Below, piece by piece: positions 7,391 through 16,792 of a stretch of DNA of 64,000 nt. This DNA comes from Fluviicola taffensis DSM 16823 (GTDB lineage: Bacteria; Bacteroidota; Bacteroidia; Flavobacteriales_D; Crocinitomicaceae). A program made the translations under genes and the position numbers. Under the pieces are notes generated by a model that saw nothing but the letters and a program-made list of their open reading frames with translations, was not told the origin of the DNA and did no database searches. Location of the stretch: positions 992,001 through 1,056,000 of the forward strand of contig NC_015321.1 in NCBI RefSeq assembly GCF_000194605.1, in the 5' to 3' direction. Every line of letters starts with the position of its first letter. Position 1 is the first letter of the stretch.

Positions 7391-7626
7391 TATCCCAAAT
7401 CAGTTCCGCACTAACGTTTGTCCTGATTTAGTCTTCAAAAGCTGACGCTTATCCCAAATCAGTTCCGCACTAACGTTTGTCCTGATTTAGTCTTCAAAAG
7501 CTGACGCTTATCCCAAATCAGTTCCGCACTAACGTTTGTCCTGATTTAGTCTTCAAAAGCTGACGCTTATCCCAAATCAGTTCCGCACTAACGTTTGTCC
7601 TGATTTAGTCTTCAAAAGCTGACGCT
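7391..7626. repeat. Four perfect tandem copies of a 59-bp unit
   Basis: Units start at 7391, 7450, 7509 and 7568 and are identical by eye, giving 236 bp. Each contains a 7-bp inverted repeat AAATCAG ... CTGATTT with a 19-nt loop. The array fills most of the 7280-7649 gap between two divergent genes, and no gene is seen there. A diverged single copy in the opposite orientation lies at 18173-18231. There are no spacers between units, so it is not a CRISPR array. Confidence 0.95.
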
Positions 7627-7649
7627 TTTTCTTATATTTACTAGAAATA

Positions 7650-8072
7650 ATGGATATGAAGAAAAGTACAATTGCAATTTTAGTTGGAATAATCATCGGA
7701 GGACTATTCGTTGCTTTGGGTGAAACTTTAGCACCTGCTCTTTTTCCTCCAAAGACCCCTTATCCAACTGATCCAACAAAAGTTGCTGATTTTATTGCAA
7801 ACGATCTTCCATTCATGTATAAATTTGTCCTTGTGTTAAACTGGGGCATTGCCGCATTTCTAGCTGGAATATTGAGCACCGCTATTTCAGGTAGAACTTC
7901 TTTACAACCCATGTTAGCATCTGTAGCGGTGTTGAATATTTTAGTACTCATCAATTCATTTCTTAGAGGATATCCTCAATGGATGATTATTACTTCACTC
8001 TTCTTATTTATTCCTCTAGGATTAATTGCTTATTTCTTAATTCGAAAAAAGAAAGTGGATGAAAACCTCTGA
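7650..8072 (+). CDS. Hypothetical four-helix membrane protein
   Basis: A 140-residue protein with about four hydrophobic helices (about 7-28, 55-78, 87-106, 110-132) and a charged RKKKVDENL tail. I do not recognise a named family. A second ATG two codons later could also serve as the start. It overlaps the next gene by 14 nt, so the two are probably co-transcribed. The 59-bp repeat array ends only 23 bp upstream, so any promoter must lie within or at the edge of the array. Confidence 0.75.
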   Translation: MDMKKSTIAILVGIIIGGLFVALGETLAPALFPPKTPYPTDPTKVADFIANDLPFMYKFVLVLNWGIAAFLAGILSTAISGRTSLQPMLASVAVLNILVLINSFLRGYPQWMIITSLFLFIPLGLIAYFLIRKKKVDENL

Positions 8073-8673
8073 TGAGCGGATTACAAACTACATTTCAAAA
8101 TCAGCTGATTTCGCTCAACCCATTTTAACGCAGCTCCGGGAAATCGTTCACGATTTTTGTCCAGAAGTGGAAGAAGGAATGAAATGGAGCATGCCTTTTT
8201 TCATGTACCATGGAAAAATACTATGCAGCATGGCTTCCTTCAAAAACCATTGTTCTTTTGGATTCTGGTTGCATTCAGAAATGAGCGACCTTCACAGGCT
8301 CTTTAAACGTTCAGCAGAAGGCGGAATGGGAAGTTTGGGTAAAATCACTTCACCAGATGATTTACCGAAAGATGACCAATTGGGTGCTTACATCCTGGAG
8401 GCAATGAATTTGATAGAACAAGGAACTATCCCCCGCGAACTCAATCCAAAGTTTAAAAAACCACTTACCGAAATTCCTGCTGAATTAATTGCATTACTAG
8501 AATCAGAACCCAAAGCCAAAGTTGTATTTGAGTCTCTTCCTCCCTCTCATCAAAGGGAATATATCCATTGGATCGCGGAAGCAAAACGAGAAGAAACCAA
8601 ACAACGCCGATTACAGCAAACGATTGAAAACCTGCTGGAAGGAAAGTCAAAAGACTGGAAATATATACGTTAA
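8059..8673 (+). CDS. YdeI/OmpD-associated family protein (DUF1801)
   Basis: A 204-residue soluble protein. The N-terminal half (about 1-125) resembles DUF1801 (EEGMKWSMPFFMYHGKILCSMASFKNH), and the C-terminal part (about 140-200) is a YdeI-type domain (PSHQREYIHWIAEAKREETKQRRL), ending in a basic helix. The biochemical role is unknown; the SHQREY...W...AK..ET...R core is the family hallmark. It overlaps the small membrane protein gene upstream by 14 nt. Confidence 0.83.
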   Translation: MKTSDERITNYISKSADFAQPILTQLREIVHDFCPEVEEGMKWSMPFFMYHGKILCSMASFKNHCSFGFWLHSEMSDLHRLFKRSAEGGMGSLGKITSPDDLPKDDQLGAYILEAMNLIEQGTIPRELNPKFKKPLTEIPAELIALLESEPKAKVVFESLPPSHQREYIHWIAEAKREETKQRRLQQTIENLLEGKSKDWKYIR

Positions 8674-8728
8674 CCGATTTTCGTCCACCATTGACCGATT
8701 TTGACTATTCAACTACTGATTAGTCTTA

Positions 8729-8736
8729 TACCTTTG
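8729..8736 (+). promoter_or_regulatory. -7 box of the LiaF-like/two-component operon
   Basis: TACCTTTG matches TAnnTTTG. The nearest upstream TTG (8701-8703) is 25 bp away, a little far. The box ends 20 nt before ATG 8757 but only 8 nt before ATG 8745, which favours the later start. Confidence 0.45.
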
Positions 8737-8756
8737 TTTTATAAATGGTTCAGATT

Positions 8757-9569
8757 ATGGAAACAGATAACATCCGCACGGAAATAGAACACGAAATTTT
8801 AAAAGCACAAAAAAGCCATCGTCGCGGAAAAATAGCAGGTGGCTTAGCCATCGTATTCTTTGGAATTATTTACTTGATGAAACAATTGGGATACCACGTC
8901 CCCTCCTATTTGCTTAGCTGGCAAATGGTTTTAATCGTAGTTGGAATTATCGTATTAATCAAACATAAATTCAGAAAATTTCATGGGTATCTATTAATTA
9001 TCATCGGTAAATTATTTCTTCTATCTGAATGGTACCCACATCTGATTAACAACAAAATCATCTTTCCAATTGGATTAATTATTGTTGGACTTTTCATTGT
9101 CTTTTCAAAAAGCAAACGATTTGATCGATATAATAAAAGAAAGAAGCGATTCACAAAAGAAAATTGGAAACACATCCATGAAGCACATCAACGAGGATAT
9201 AGCTCTTACAAATACAATGAAGAAGATTTTATTGATAGCGTTAGTTTCTTTGGTGGAATCACAAAAACAGTATTGAGTAAAACTTTCAAAGGAGCCGATA
9301 TTGTTTCTTTCTTTGGAGGGACAGATGTCAATCTTTCTCAAGCAGATTTTCAAGACCGTATTGTGGTAGATGTAACAAATATTTTTGGAGGAACAACGCT
9401 TACCATTCCAAATAATTGGGAAGTAATTTCAGAAGTAGCAAGCATTTTTGGGGCATATGAAGACAAACGTCCACCTTACCAAAGAGAAAACGATGAGCCG
9501 CGTAAGATTTTAATTTTGAAAGGAACTTGCATGTTTGGAGGAATTGAGGTAAATAGTTTCAGTAAATAA
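8757..9569 (+). CDS. LiaF-like membrane protein (cell-wall-active antibiotic response type)
   Basis: A 270-residue protein with four predicted membrane helices in the first half (about 20-115) and a C-terminal beta-rich domain (about 155-268) with repeated FFGG/IFGG motifs (SVSFFGG, SFFGGTD, IFGGTT, MFGGIEV), the LiaF/VraT C-terminal type. In Firmicutes LiaF restrains a histidine kinase that senses envelope stress. Here it is followed at once by a LytS-type kinase and a LytTR regulator, so a similar membrane-sensing role is likely but inferred. I chose ATG 8757 over 8745 because of promoter spacing. Confidence 0.85.
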   Translation: METDNIRTEIEHEILKAQKSHRRGKIAGGLAIVFFGIIYLMKQLGYHVPSYLLSWQMVLIVVGIIVLIKHKFRKFHGYLLIIIGKLFLLSEWYPHLINNKIIFPIGLIIVGLFIVFSKSKRFDRYNKRKKRFTKENWKHIHEAHQRGYSSYKYNEEDFIDSVSFFGGITKTVLSKTFKGADIVSFFGGTDVNLSQADFQDRIVVDVTNIFGGTTLTIPNNWEVISEVASIFGAYEDKRPPYQRENDEPRKILILKGTCMFGGIEVNSFSK

Positions 9570-9575
9570 ACACAT

Positions 9576-10601
9576 ATGTTTTTAAGAACGAGTACAAGAG
9601 TGCAAATCCTATTCATTGCCTGGACAGTAATTGCATGTCTTGTACTTTTCTTTTTATTACTCATCAACCATTTTCCGATTGATATTGCTTGGAAAGATAC
9701 CTTACTTTCAGGTTTAATCATTTCAATTATCTCACAAATTCTCTATTTCATTCAAACCTATTATCACGCAAAAAAACCTGTCAATTTTTTCAATTTTGGG
9801 TTAATATTAGTTTTAACTGCAATCTATCAACTCCTAATCAATAGTTCATTCAAAATCATATTAGGAGATGAACGTTGGACTCAATATATTTTTCCTTTTG
9901 AGGGGGCTCGAGCAATCATTGTCTTCTTTATTTTGATTGCAGTAAGTTTGTATTGGTGGATTCAAAAAAATCAACAAATTCAATCTCAGGTTCATCAGCA
10001 ATTAATTGAGCAAGAACGCGCACTCACCAAAGCTGAACTAGACAATATACATCAGCAAATTCAGCCCCATTTTTTATTCAACAGTTTAAATTCCATAGCA
10101 GCTCTAACCGAAATTAATCCACAAGAAGCGAATCGGATGATTCTTTTACTGAGCGACTTTTTAAGAGGAACTTTGCGAAAAGACATTCAAACATTGATTC
10201 CTGTTTCAGAAGAAATCGATCAGATAAAACGCTATTTAGAAATTGAAAAAATTCGCTTCGGTCATCGTTTGAAAACAGATTTTCAGATCGATGAAGCTTG
10301 CTTAGAAACACTTGTACCTCCTCTTTTATTGCAACCAGTTATTGAAAACGCTATCAAATTTGGTCTTTATGGCTCAACTGGAGAAGTAACGATTTATATA
10401 AGTGTTAGCTGTGTGAATCAAAACTTGCTCATTGAAGTCCGAAATCCATTCGATTCAGATTTCATTCAAGAAAAAACCGGAAAAGGATTTGGCTTAACAA
10501 GTATTAAAAGACGCCTGACACTTCTCTTCAATCAAAACGACCTTTTGATTACCGAAAAAAAAGACAATCTATTCATTACTAAAATTAGAATTCCGATATG
10601 A
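9576..10601 (+). CDS. LytS/YehU-type sensor histidine kinase
   Basis: A 341-residue membrane kinase. About four hydrophobic helices occupy residues 5-125, a short coiled linker follows, then a His_kinase (LytS-type) domain with the phospho-acceptor H165 in QIQPHFLFNSLN and a HATPase domain with the N-box ENAIKFGLYG (about 256) and GKGFGLTSI (about 300). There is no extracellular sensor domain, so input must come through the membrane part or a partner, plausibly the LiaF-like protein upstream. The stop overlaps the response-regulator start by 4 nt (ATGA). Confidence 0.92.
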   Translation: MFLRTSTRVQILFIAWTVIACLVLFFLLLINHFPIDIAWKDTLLSGLIISIISQILYFIQTYYHAKKPVNFFNFGLILVLTAIYQLLINSSFKIILGDERWTQYIFPFEGARAIIVFFILIAVSLYWWIQKNQQIQSQVHQQLIEQERALTKAELDNIHQQIQPHFLFNSLNSIAALTEINPQEANRMILLLSDFLRGTLRKDIQTLIPVSEEIDQIKRYLEIEKIRFGHRLKTDFQIDEACLETLVPPLLLQPVIENAIKFGLYGSTGEVTIYISVSCVNQNLLIEVRNPFDSDFIQEKTGKGFGLTSIKRRLTLLFNQNDLLITEKKDNLFITKIRIPI

Positions 10602-11323
10602 TTAAGGCATTTATAGTAGACGATGAACAATTAGCCCGCGAAATCGTCAAAAAGCGTTTACTGAAATACGATGACATTGTTTTAGTTGGAGAAGCCAACG
10701 ATGGATTTGAAGCATTGAAATTAATTCCAGAGTTAAAGCCCGACTTGTTATTTTTGGATATTCAAATGCCCAAAATCAATGGCTTCGAATTATTAGAACT
10801 TTTATCAGAAACTCCAGCAGTGATTTTCACCACTGCTTTTGATGAATATGCGCTGAAAGCTTTTGAAGTAAATGCATTAGATTATCTGTTGAAACCATTT
10901 TCTGAAGAACGATTTGACGCCGCAATTGCCAAAAAGAAACAAGCTTCCACGAATGAAAATTTAAAAAATGAAACACCACTTCAAATCATTCATGAGCAAA
11001 ATAGAATTGTGGTAAAAGATGGATCGGAAATTAAAATTATTCCAATCCAAGATGTAGATTACATTGAGGCATACGATGATTATGTAAAAATCTATCAAGG
11101 AAAAAAATACATCTTGAAGAAACAGACAATGAATCATTTTGAACAGGTTCTTCCTAGAAATCAATTTGTACGGATTCACAGATCCTACATCCTGAACGTA
11201 AATCAATTAACTAAAATTGAGTCTTACGAAAAAAACAGCTATGTAGCCATTTTAAAAAGCGGAACAAGCATTCCCATTTCGCGTTCTTCATACAGTGATT
11301 TGAAGGTTCAGCTAGGGCTTTAA
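10598..11323 (+). CDS. LytTR-family response regulator
   Basis: A 241-residue cytosolic response regulator: receiver domain (1-120) with acidic pocket VDDE (8-10), phospho-acceptor D54 (LFLDIQMP), conserved T/F positions and K103 (LLKPF), then a LytTR DNA-binding domain (about 135-240; YIEAYDDYVKI, FVRIHRSYILN). Overlap with the kinase gene confirms the pair. LytTR regulators bind direct repeats in promoters; the target is unknown, although its own operon and the large secreted protein downstream are candidates. Confidence 0.93.
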   Translation: MIKAFIVDDEQLAREIVKKRLLKYDDIVLVGEANDGFEALKLIPELKPDLLFLDIQMPKINGFELLELLSETPAVIFTTAFDEYALKAFEVNALDYLLKPFSEERFDAAIAKKKQASTNENLKNETPLQIIHEQNRIVVKDGSEIKIIPIQDVDYIEAYDDYVKIYQGKKYILKKQTMNHFEQVLPRNQFVRIHRSYILNVNQLTKIESYEKNSYVAILKSGTSIPISRSSYSDLKVQLGL

Positions 11324-11497
11324 CCTTGTTAATAATATGCTTTTTATTTAACTATGTGTTAAAATATAAACCATAAGCATCCTTTCACACATAATCTTCG
11401 TTTATTTGACGTACTTATTTATAAGACGCTAATTGATGGAGTCTACTACTAAAAACCCAGTTACAACTGTAGCTGGAACTACTTCTTATATTAACTA

Positions 11498-11572
11498 TTT
11501 ACAAAATTTTGTTGTAAATAATTTTTCACTTCGCAATACTCTCCCAAGCGAAGTACAGAAGTTCTTTTCTGT
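11498..11572 (+). other. Three adjacent hairpins in the leader of the large adhesin gene
   Basis: Between 11324 and 11661 no convincing gene is seen. Three inverted repeats are packed together: TTTACAA/TTGTAAA (11498-11518), ACTTCGC/GCGAAGT (11528-11554) and ACAGAA/TTCTGT (11555-11572). They could end the two-component transcript or fold in the 5' leader of the downstream gene. Only the pairing is seen; the function is inference. Confidence 0.4.
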
Positions 11573-11661
11573 ATTTCCCTCTTTTTGGCCGATTGGATTA
11601 AGTCAATTTTGCAAGCCTAGTTTGCAGCAATTCTCCTCCAATTATTTCCAAAAACCCCAAC

Positions 11662-14600
11662 ATGAAAAAACTACTTTTCCTTAGTCCATTCATTATTTTA
11701 CCTCATTTCAAGTTAAGCGCTCAGTGCGACATTAATGCCTCTGCCACTTCCACAACAATTACTTGTGGTCAAAGTGTAAATCTATCCGCATTTGGATCTT
11801 CCACTGGACAAATGGTTTTGAACGAAACATTTAACACGGGTGGTTTTGGTGCAGGATGGGGAGCAACTCCCGGTTCTACCAATTTCTCGAATCCTTGCTC
11901 TCCTGCAGGAGTAAACGGAACACCACACGCTTGGATGGATGATAACACAAGTGTTCCTAGAACCTTAACTTCTGCACCATACAATCTCACAGCAGCAACT
12001 GCTGGTGTATCCATTTGTTTTGATTTATTGTTTGCGGAACAAGGTGATGCATCTCCCTGTGAAGGTCCTGATGAACCAGACGAAGGTGTTTTCTTGCAAT
12101 ACAGCACCAACGGTGGAGCAACGTGGATTGATATTCATTACTTCGATCCGAATGGTGGAAACGACCCACAGTTAACCAATTGGAACAACTGGTGTTTTGA
12201 ACTTCCTCCAGGAGCAATTACTGGGAACACCTTAATTCGTTGGCATCAAACTGCTGATTCGGGAGCAGATTATGACCACTGGGGAATTGACAACGTACAA
12301 ATCTTCCAAAATGATATCAATGCGGAAGTTGAATGGCTTCATGATGGATATTCATACGGTATTGGGAATCCAGGAGGTGTCAATCCAAATGCCGTTACTC
12401 CTACAACGACAACGACTTATACAGCTCAAATCACAACTGGAACTGGTCAGGTTTGTACAACTACCATCACCATAAATGTGATACCTCCCATATACGACGT
12501 AAACGTTTCTGCAAATCCAACTACTGTTTGCACGGGGGATTGTTCAACTATTTCTGGAACGGGACAAATAATCTTGGATCCAGGAGGAATTGAAACCTAT
12601 GAAAACAATGAAACAGGATTAATTACAGGTACTCCAGGAATTCCTGGTTTACCTCCTTTCATTCCAGCGACACCAGGAAGCATTGATGCGTCTATGAACA
12701 TCAATATTACGGGACTCAATAATCCAACTGTTCAAGCAGGACAAATTCAAAGTATTTGCATCAATAGTCTTTCTGTAACGCCCGGATTTGGTTGTACAGG
12801 AACAAGCTTAGCAAATGTCAGAGTTGTATTAGAATGTCCAGGAGGAACTGAAATCACGCTTGTAAATACAGGGCAACTCAGTGGAACAACGATTACCGAT
12901 ATGTGCTTTTCATCAGGTGGTGCAACCATTGGTTCTGGAAGCTCACCTTATACGGGATCATTTGCCCCATTCCAAGCTATTAATGGTTTAAATGGCTGTA
13001 CTTCAAATGGGGTATGGACTATGAAAATCATTGGACAAAATGCTCAAACCTGTATCCCACTTGGAGGTATTGGCGGATGGAACATTACATTTGATGATCC
13101 ACCTGTTTATCAACCTGTAACCGCTTCTTGGTCTCCAACAACTGGACTTTCTTCTACGAATACGGTTAACACAACTGCTTGTCCAACGAATACTACGAAC
13201 TATGTTCTTACACTAAGCAACGGAACTCCGGGTTGTCCAACTCATACTGAAAATGTAAACATCATTGTGGATCCGTGTGGAGGATGCATTCCTCCAGTAG
13301 TTAATGTGAACTCATTAAACACATGTGCTCCAGGAACAGTCAACTTAACTGCTGCAATTGCTGCTGGATCTGCTCCTGCAACATTGACTTACCATGCAAC
13401 ACAAACAGATGCTCAAAATGATATAAGTCCAATTTCAACAATAGTTGGCACAAGCGGAACCTATTGGGTAAGATATGAAGATCCAAATGACCCAACTTGT
13501 TTTGGGACAGCACAAATAGTAGTAACAATCAATCCCGCTGAGAACCCCGCATTTACTCTAACTAATTTCTGTCCAGGAGGAACCAATCAAGCTACAGGAA
13601 TTGCTACTCCAGGAGGAACATTCAGTTTCAATCCTGCACCTATTGATGGAGCAACAATCAATGCTTCAACAGGTTCAATTTCAAATGCAACAACTGGAAC
13701 AACTTATACCGTTCAGTACACAACAAGCGGAGCTTGTCCAGGCTCAACTACACATACGGTTACAGCAACAAGCTTTTCTTACACAGCTACAATTACAGAT
13801 GAAACATGTGGAAATACAAATGGAGAAATTAACATTACGCCCAATGGGGGATCACCTTTATTTACTTATAGTTTAAATGGAGGAACAACGCAAGCTTCAG
13901 GATCATTCACTGGATTAAGTGCGGGAGCTTATTCTGTATTAATCGTTGACAATGCAGGTTGTCAAAGTACAGGCACAGAAAATGTCGGAAGTATTGGAGG
14001 GCCAACTATTGATAACCTTTCAACTGTAAACCCTACTTGTGGAGGTGGTTGCAATGGATCAATTACGGCAACAGTATCTGGAGGAAATCCTCCTTACACA
14101 TATGCTTGGTTTGATGCTTCTAATAATCCAGTTGGAACAAATTCAGCTACCATTTCAAATCTTTGTGGTGGAACTTATTCCCTTGAGGTTACAGATGCAA
14201 ATGGTACAAGTAATCAACTATTTTTTGAAGATTTTGAAAGTGGTGCAGCTACTTGGACTTTAAACGTTCCAACTGGTACTGAAGGCGCAGATCCAAATTT
14301 CTTTGTAGCAAGTGATGATGAAGGAGGTGTTGCACCAGGAGGTTGTGGTGTTGCTGGAAATGGCGATGCAACTCTTCACATTACGAGTGTATTCTTCCCC
14401 GCTGGAGGCGCCGCTTATGATGCTGGTGGAGGTTGTGGATTTCTCTTCTGTCCTGAAACGAATCGACAAGCAGAAAGTCCTGTGATCAATACAGTTGGAC
14501 AATCAAACTTGACATTAAAATTCAATTTCATTGCGCAAGGAGATATTCCAAACGACCAAGCAACAGTTTGGTATAACGCAGGTGCTGGTTGGGTGCAACT

Positions 14601-16188
14601 TGGAGGAGCTTTATTCTCTGGAACAGGAGCTTGTGCTCCTCAAGGAATTTGGACAGCATATTCCAATCCACTTCCAGCAGCTTGCGAGAATATCGCGAAT
14701 TTGCGTGTGGCAATTCGTTGGCAAAACAATGATGATGGAAATGGAACAGATCCTTCCGTTGCAATTAATAACCTCGAAGTAATTACAGCAAGTGCAGCAA
14801 GTTGCCCAGCAATTGATTTTGCAACGCTAACTGCTCCTGGAGGAGGTGGCGACCCATCATTCGCAGTAACTAATTTCTGCGAAGGTTCTGCAAATAGCGC
14901 TACTGGTGTTGTAACTGCAGGTGGTACATTTGCTTTTAATCCGATTCCAACCGATGGAGCAACAATTAATGCGGCAACAGGTGCAATTACAAATGGTGTT
15001 GGAGGAACAACTTATACCGTTCAGTACACAACACCTGGAGCGTGTTCAAGCTCGCAAACTAACACTGTAACTGTCAATAATTTGCCAATACCAGTAATCT
15101 CTGGTAATTTAACCTATTGTGCTGGTGGACAAACCACTTTAAGTGCTGGTGGTCCTTATGCTTCTTACTCTTGGAGTACTGGTCCAATAACTCAAACAAT
15201 TAATACTACTGCTCAAAATGGCATCACTGTTACAGTTATCGACAATAACGGTTGTCAAGGAACGAGTCCTTCTGTGAATGTTACAGCAGTTGCCCAAATC
15301 GTAACGAATTCAAATGTTGCTATTTGTCAAGGTCAAACAACAACAATACATGGAAATCAACAAACAACAGCAGGAGTTTATACTCAAACATTCCCATCAA
15401 CAGGGGGGTGCGACAGTATTTCCAATGTAACACTAGTTGTTAATCCGAGCCCGAATCCAGTAATTACTGGGAACCTGTGGTATTGTGAAGGAAGTCAGGT
15501 TACTTTGGATGCTGGCGGGCCATATGCAAGTTATTCTTGGAGCACAGGAGGTAATCAGCAAACGATACAAACAACTACGAACGCTGCAATAACAGTAACA
15601 GTAACTGATGCGAACGGTTGTTCAGGAACAAGCTCTCCTGTTAGTTTGGTGGCTCCTCCAATAGCAATTATTGATGCAAATCCTTCCACTGGAACAGCTC
15701 CATTAGTCGTAACGTTAACCAATGGAAGTCAGAATGCAAATGCATATTATTGGAACTTTGGAAATGGCTCAGATTTGAATACAGCTAATACCAATAGTCA
15801 AACTCAAACCTATGACAGTATTGGACAATACACCGTAATGTTAGTGGCTACTTCTCAAAATGGTTGCTCGGATACTGCTTATGTAACAATTGTTGTTATT
15901 GAGCCCGCTCAACCCATGATTATTGAATTTCCAAACATTTTCACTCCCAATGGGGATAAAAACAATGATTTCTTTGAATTTAAAAGTTCAAATGTTGCAA
16001 CTCTAGAAGTTATTGTTACAAATCGTTGGGGGAATTTAATGTTCAAATCAACAGATATTCATTTCAAATGGGACGGTACACTTCCTGGCGGAGACGCCTC
16101 TGAAGGAGTTTACTTTTACCAATATAAAGTAACTGGAGTCTTAGGAGAAAAGCTAGAAGGACAAAAATTTGTGCATCTGATCAAATAA
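11662..16188 (+). CDS. Large T9SS-secreted adhesin-like protein, type B sorting domain
   Basis: A 1508-residue exported protein. In order: signal peptide (1-21, ending SAQC); a jelly-roll-like region (about 50-220); a proprotein-convertase P-like region (about 338-475); a Cys-containing module (628-701); SprB-type repeats (about 706-851); a second jelly-roll-like region (851-1044); a second copy of the 628-701 module (1063-1138); two near-identical Ig-like units (1142-1210, 1265-1330); a PKD domain (1333-1413); and a gliding-motility-associated C-terminal domain (1421-1508: FPNIFTPNGDKNNDFF, NRWGN, EGVYFYQYKV). The last domain is the type B signal for type IX secretion to the cell surface. 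No catalytic motif is apparent, so adhesion or matrix binding is the best guess. Confidence 0.92.
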   Translation: MKKLLFLSPFIILPHFKLSAQCDINASATSTTITCGQSVNLSAFGSSTGQMVLNETFNTGGFGAGWGATPGSTNFSNPCSPAGVNGTPHAWMDDNTSVPRTLTSAPYNLTAATAGVSICFDLLFAEQGDASPCEGPDEPDEGVFLQYSTNGGATWIDIHYFDPNGGNDPQLTNWNNWCFELPPGAITGNTLIRWHQTADSGADYDHWGIDNVQIFQNDINAEVEWLHDGYSYGIGNPGGVNPNAVTPTTTTTYTAQITTGTGQVCTTTITINVIPPIYDVNVSANPTTVCTGDCSTISGTGQIILDPGGIETYENNETGLITGTPGIPGLPPFIPATPGSIDASMNINITGLNNPTVQAGQIQSICINSLSVTPGFGCTGTSLANVRVVLECPGGTEITLVNTGQLSGTTITDMCFSSGGATIGSGSSPYTGSFAPFQAINGLNGCTSNGVWTMKIIGQNAQTCIPLGGIGGWNITFDDPPVYQPVTASWSPTTGLSSTNTVNTTACPTNTTNYVLTLSNGTPGCPTHTENVNIIVDPCGGCIPPVVNVNSLNTCAPGTVNLTAAIAAGSAPATLTYHATQTDAQNDISPISTIVGTSGTYWVRYEDPNDPTCFGTAQIVVTINPAENPAFTLTNFCPGGTNQATGIATPGGTFSFNPAPIDGATINASTGSISNATTGTTYTVQYTTSGACPGSTTHTVTATSFSYTATITDETCGNTNGEINITPNGGSPLFTYSLNGGTTQASGSFTGLSAGAYSVLIVDNAGCQSTGTENVGSIGGPTIDNLSTVNPTCGGGCNGSITATVSGGNPPYTYAWFDASNNPVGTNSATISNLCGGTYSLEVTDANGTSNQLFFEDFESGAATWTLNVPTGTEGADPNFFVASDDEGGVAPGGCGVAGNGDATLHITSVFFPAGGAAYDAGGGCGFLFCPETNRQAESPVINTVGQSNLTLKFNFIAQGDIPNDQATVWYNAGAGWVQLGGALFSGTGACAPQGIWTAYSNPLPAACENIANLRVAIRWQNNDDGNGTDPSVAINNLEVITASAASCPAIDFATLTAPGGGGDPSFAVTNFCEGSANSATGVVTAGGTFAFNPIPTDGATINAATGAITNGVGGTTYTVQYTTPGACSSSQTNTVTVNNLPIPVISGNLTYCAGGQTTLSAGGPYASYSWSTGPITQTINTTAQNGITVTVIDNNGCQGTSPSVNVTAVAQIVTNSNVAICQGQTTTIHGNQQTTAGVYTQTFPSTGGCDSISNVTLVVNPSPNPVITGNLWYCEGSQVTLDAGGPYASYSWSTGGNQQTIQTTTNAAITVTVTDANGCSGTSSPVSLVAPPIAIIDANPSTGTAPLVVTLTNGSQNANAYYWNFGNGSDLNTANTNSQTQTYDSIGQYTVMLVATSQNGCSDTAYVTIVVIEPAQPMIIEFPNIFTPNGDKNNDFFEFKSSNVATLEVIVTNRWGNLMFKSTDIHFKWDGTLPGGDASEGVYFYQYKVTGVLGEKLEGQKFVHLIK

Positions 16189-16219
16189 GAAATCAGCCTC
16201 AGCTGATTGATAGAATAGC

Positions 16220-16250
16220 AATAAGGGACACGATAATCGTGTCCCTTATT
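16220..16250. terminator. Bidirectional terminator between the adhesin and rfaE2
   Basis: Near-perfect palindrome AATAAGGGACACGAT/ATCGTGTCCCTTATT around one central base, between converging genes. Confidence 0.9.
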
Positions 16251-16270
16251 TATTTAAAAACTATTCTTTT

Positions 16271-16792
16271 TTATGAATTCAATTTTAACTTCTTCACAAT
16301 ATTTGTAGTGCTAAACCCTTCGACAAGCGGAACTGTTTTCACCTCTCCCCCATTGGCTAAAACTGATTCTCTGCCAACAATGTATTTTTTGCTGAAAGGA
16401 TCAGTTTCATTAGCATCGTAATCTGCGCCTTTTACCAAAACACTCGGTTTCAATAATTCAATGACCGAAGCTGGAGTATCTTCATCAAAAAACACTACTC
16501 CGTCTACAAAAGCCAATGCTGCTAAAATCAAAGCACGCGAAGATTCTGGATTAATCGGTCGTTCTTCGCCTTTACCTTGTCTCTTTACCGAAGCATCTGT
16601 GTTAATTGCAAGAATCATTTTCGTGCCAAAATTCGCTGCTTTTGCGAGATAAGTCACATGTCCTTCATGCAAAATATCAAAACAACCATTGGTAAAAACC
16701 ACCTTTTCGCCACCTTTTTTCCATTCCTGAATCCGGGTAGACATTTCATCCAATGAACTGATTTTATTCTTGATTTTCTCGAATATCTCCAT
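16271..16792 (-). CDS. rfaE2: D-glycero-beta-D-manno-heptose 1-phosphate adenylyltransferase
   Basis: A 173-residue cytosolic nucleotidyltransferase with the HxGH motif (TNGCFDILHEGH, about 33-44) and a second conserved region (KKYIVGRE... FSTTNIVKKL). It corresponds to the C-terminal domain of E. coli HldE and would make ADP-heptose for lipopolysaccharide. The kinase half is a separate protein in such organisms and is not in this window. Its start lies 29 nt inside the end of the YbhN-like gene; a later ATG at 16744 would avoid the overlap, but the longer N-terminus matches the family. Confidence 0.9.
   Translation of the reverse strand: MEIFEKIKNKISSLDEMSTRIQEWKKGGEKVVFTNGCFDILHEGHVTYLAKAANFGTKMILAINTDASVKRQGKGEERPINPESSRALILAALAFVDGVVFFDEDTPASVIELLKPSVLVKGADYDANETDPFSKKYIVGRESVLANGGEVKTVPLVEGFSTTNIVKKLKLNS

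Noticed and set aside
7391-7626. CRISPR array
   Set aside because: Units abut exactly with no unique spacers, and there are no cas genes nearby.
11433-11684. 83-residue reading frame before the large adhesin
   Set aside because: It overlaps the adhesin signal peptide in another frame, spans three hairpins and resembles no protein pattern.
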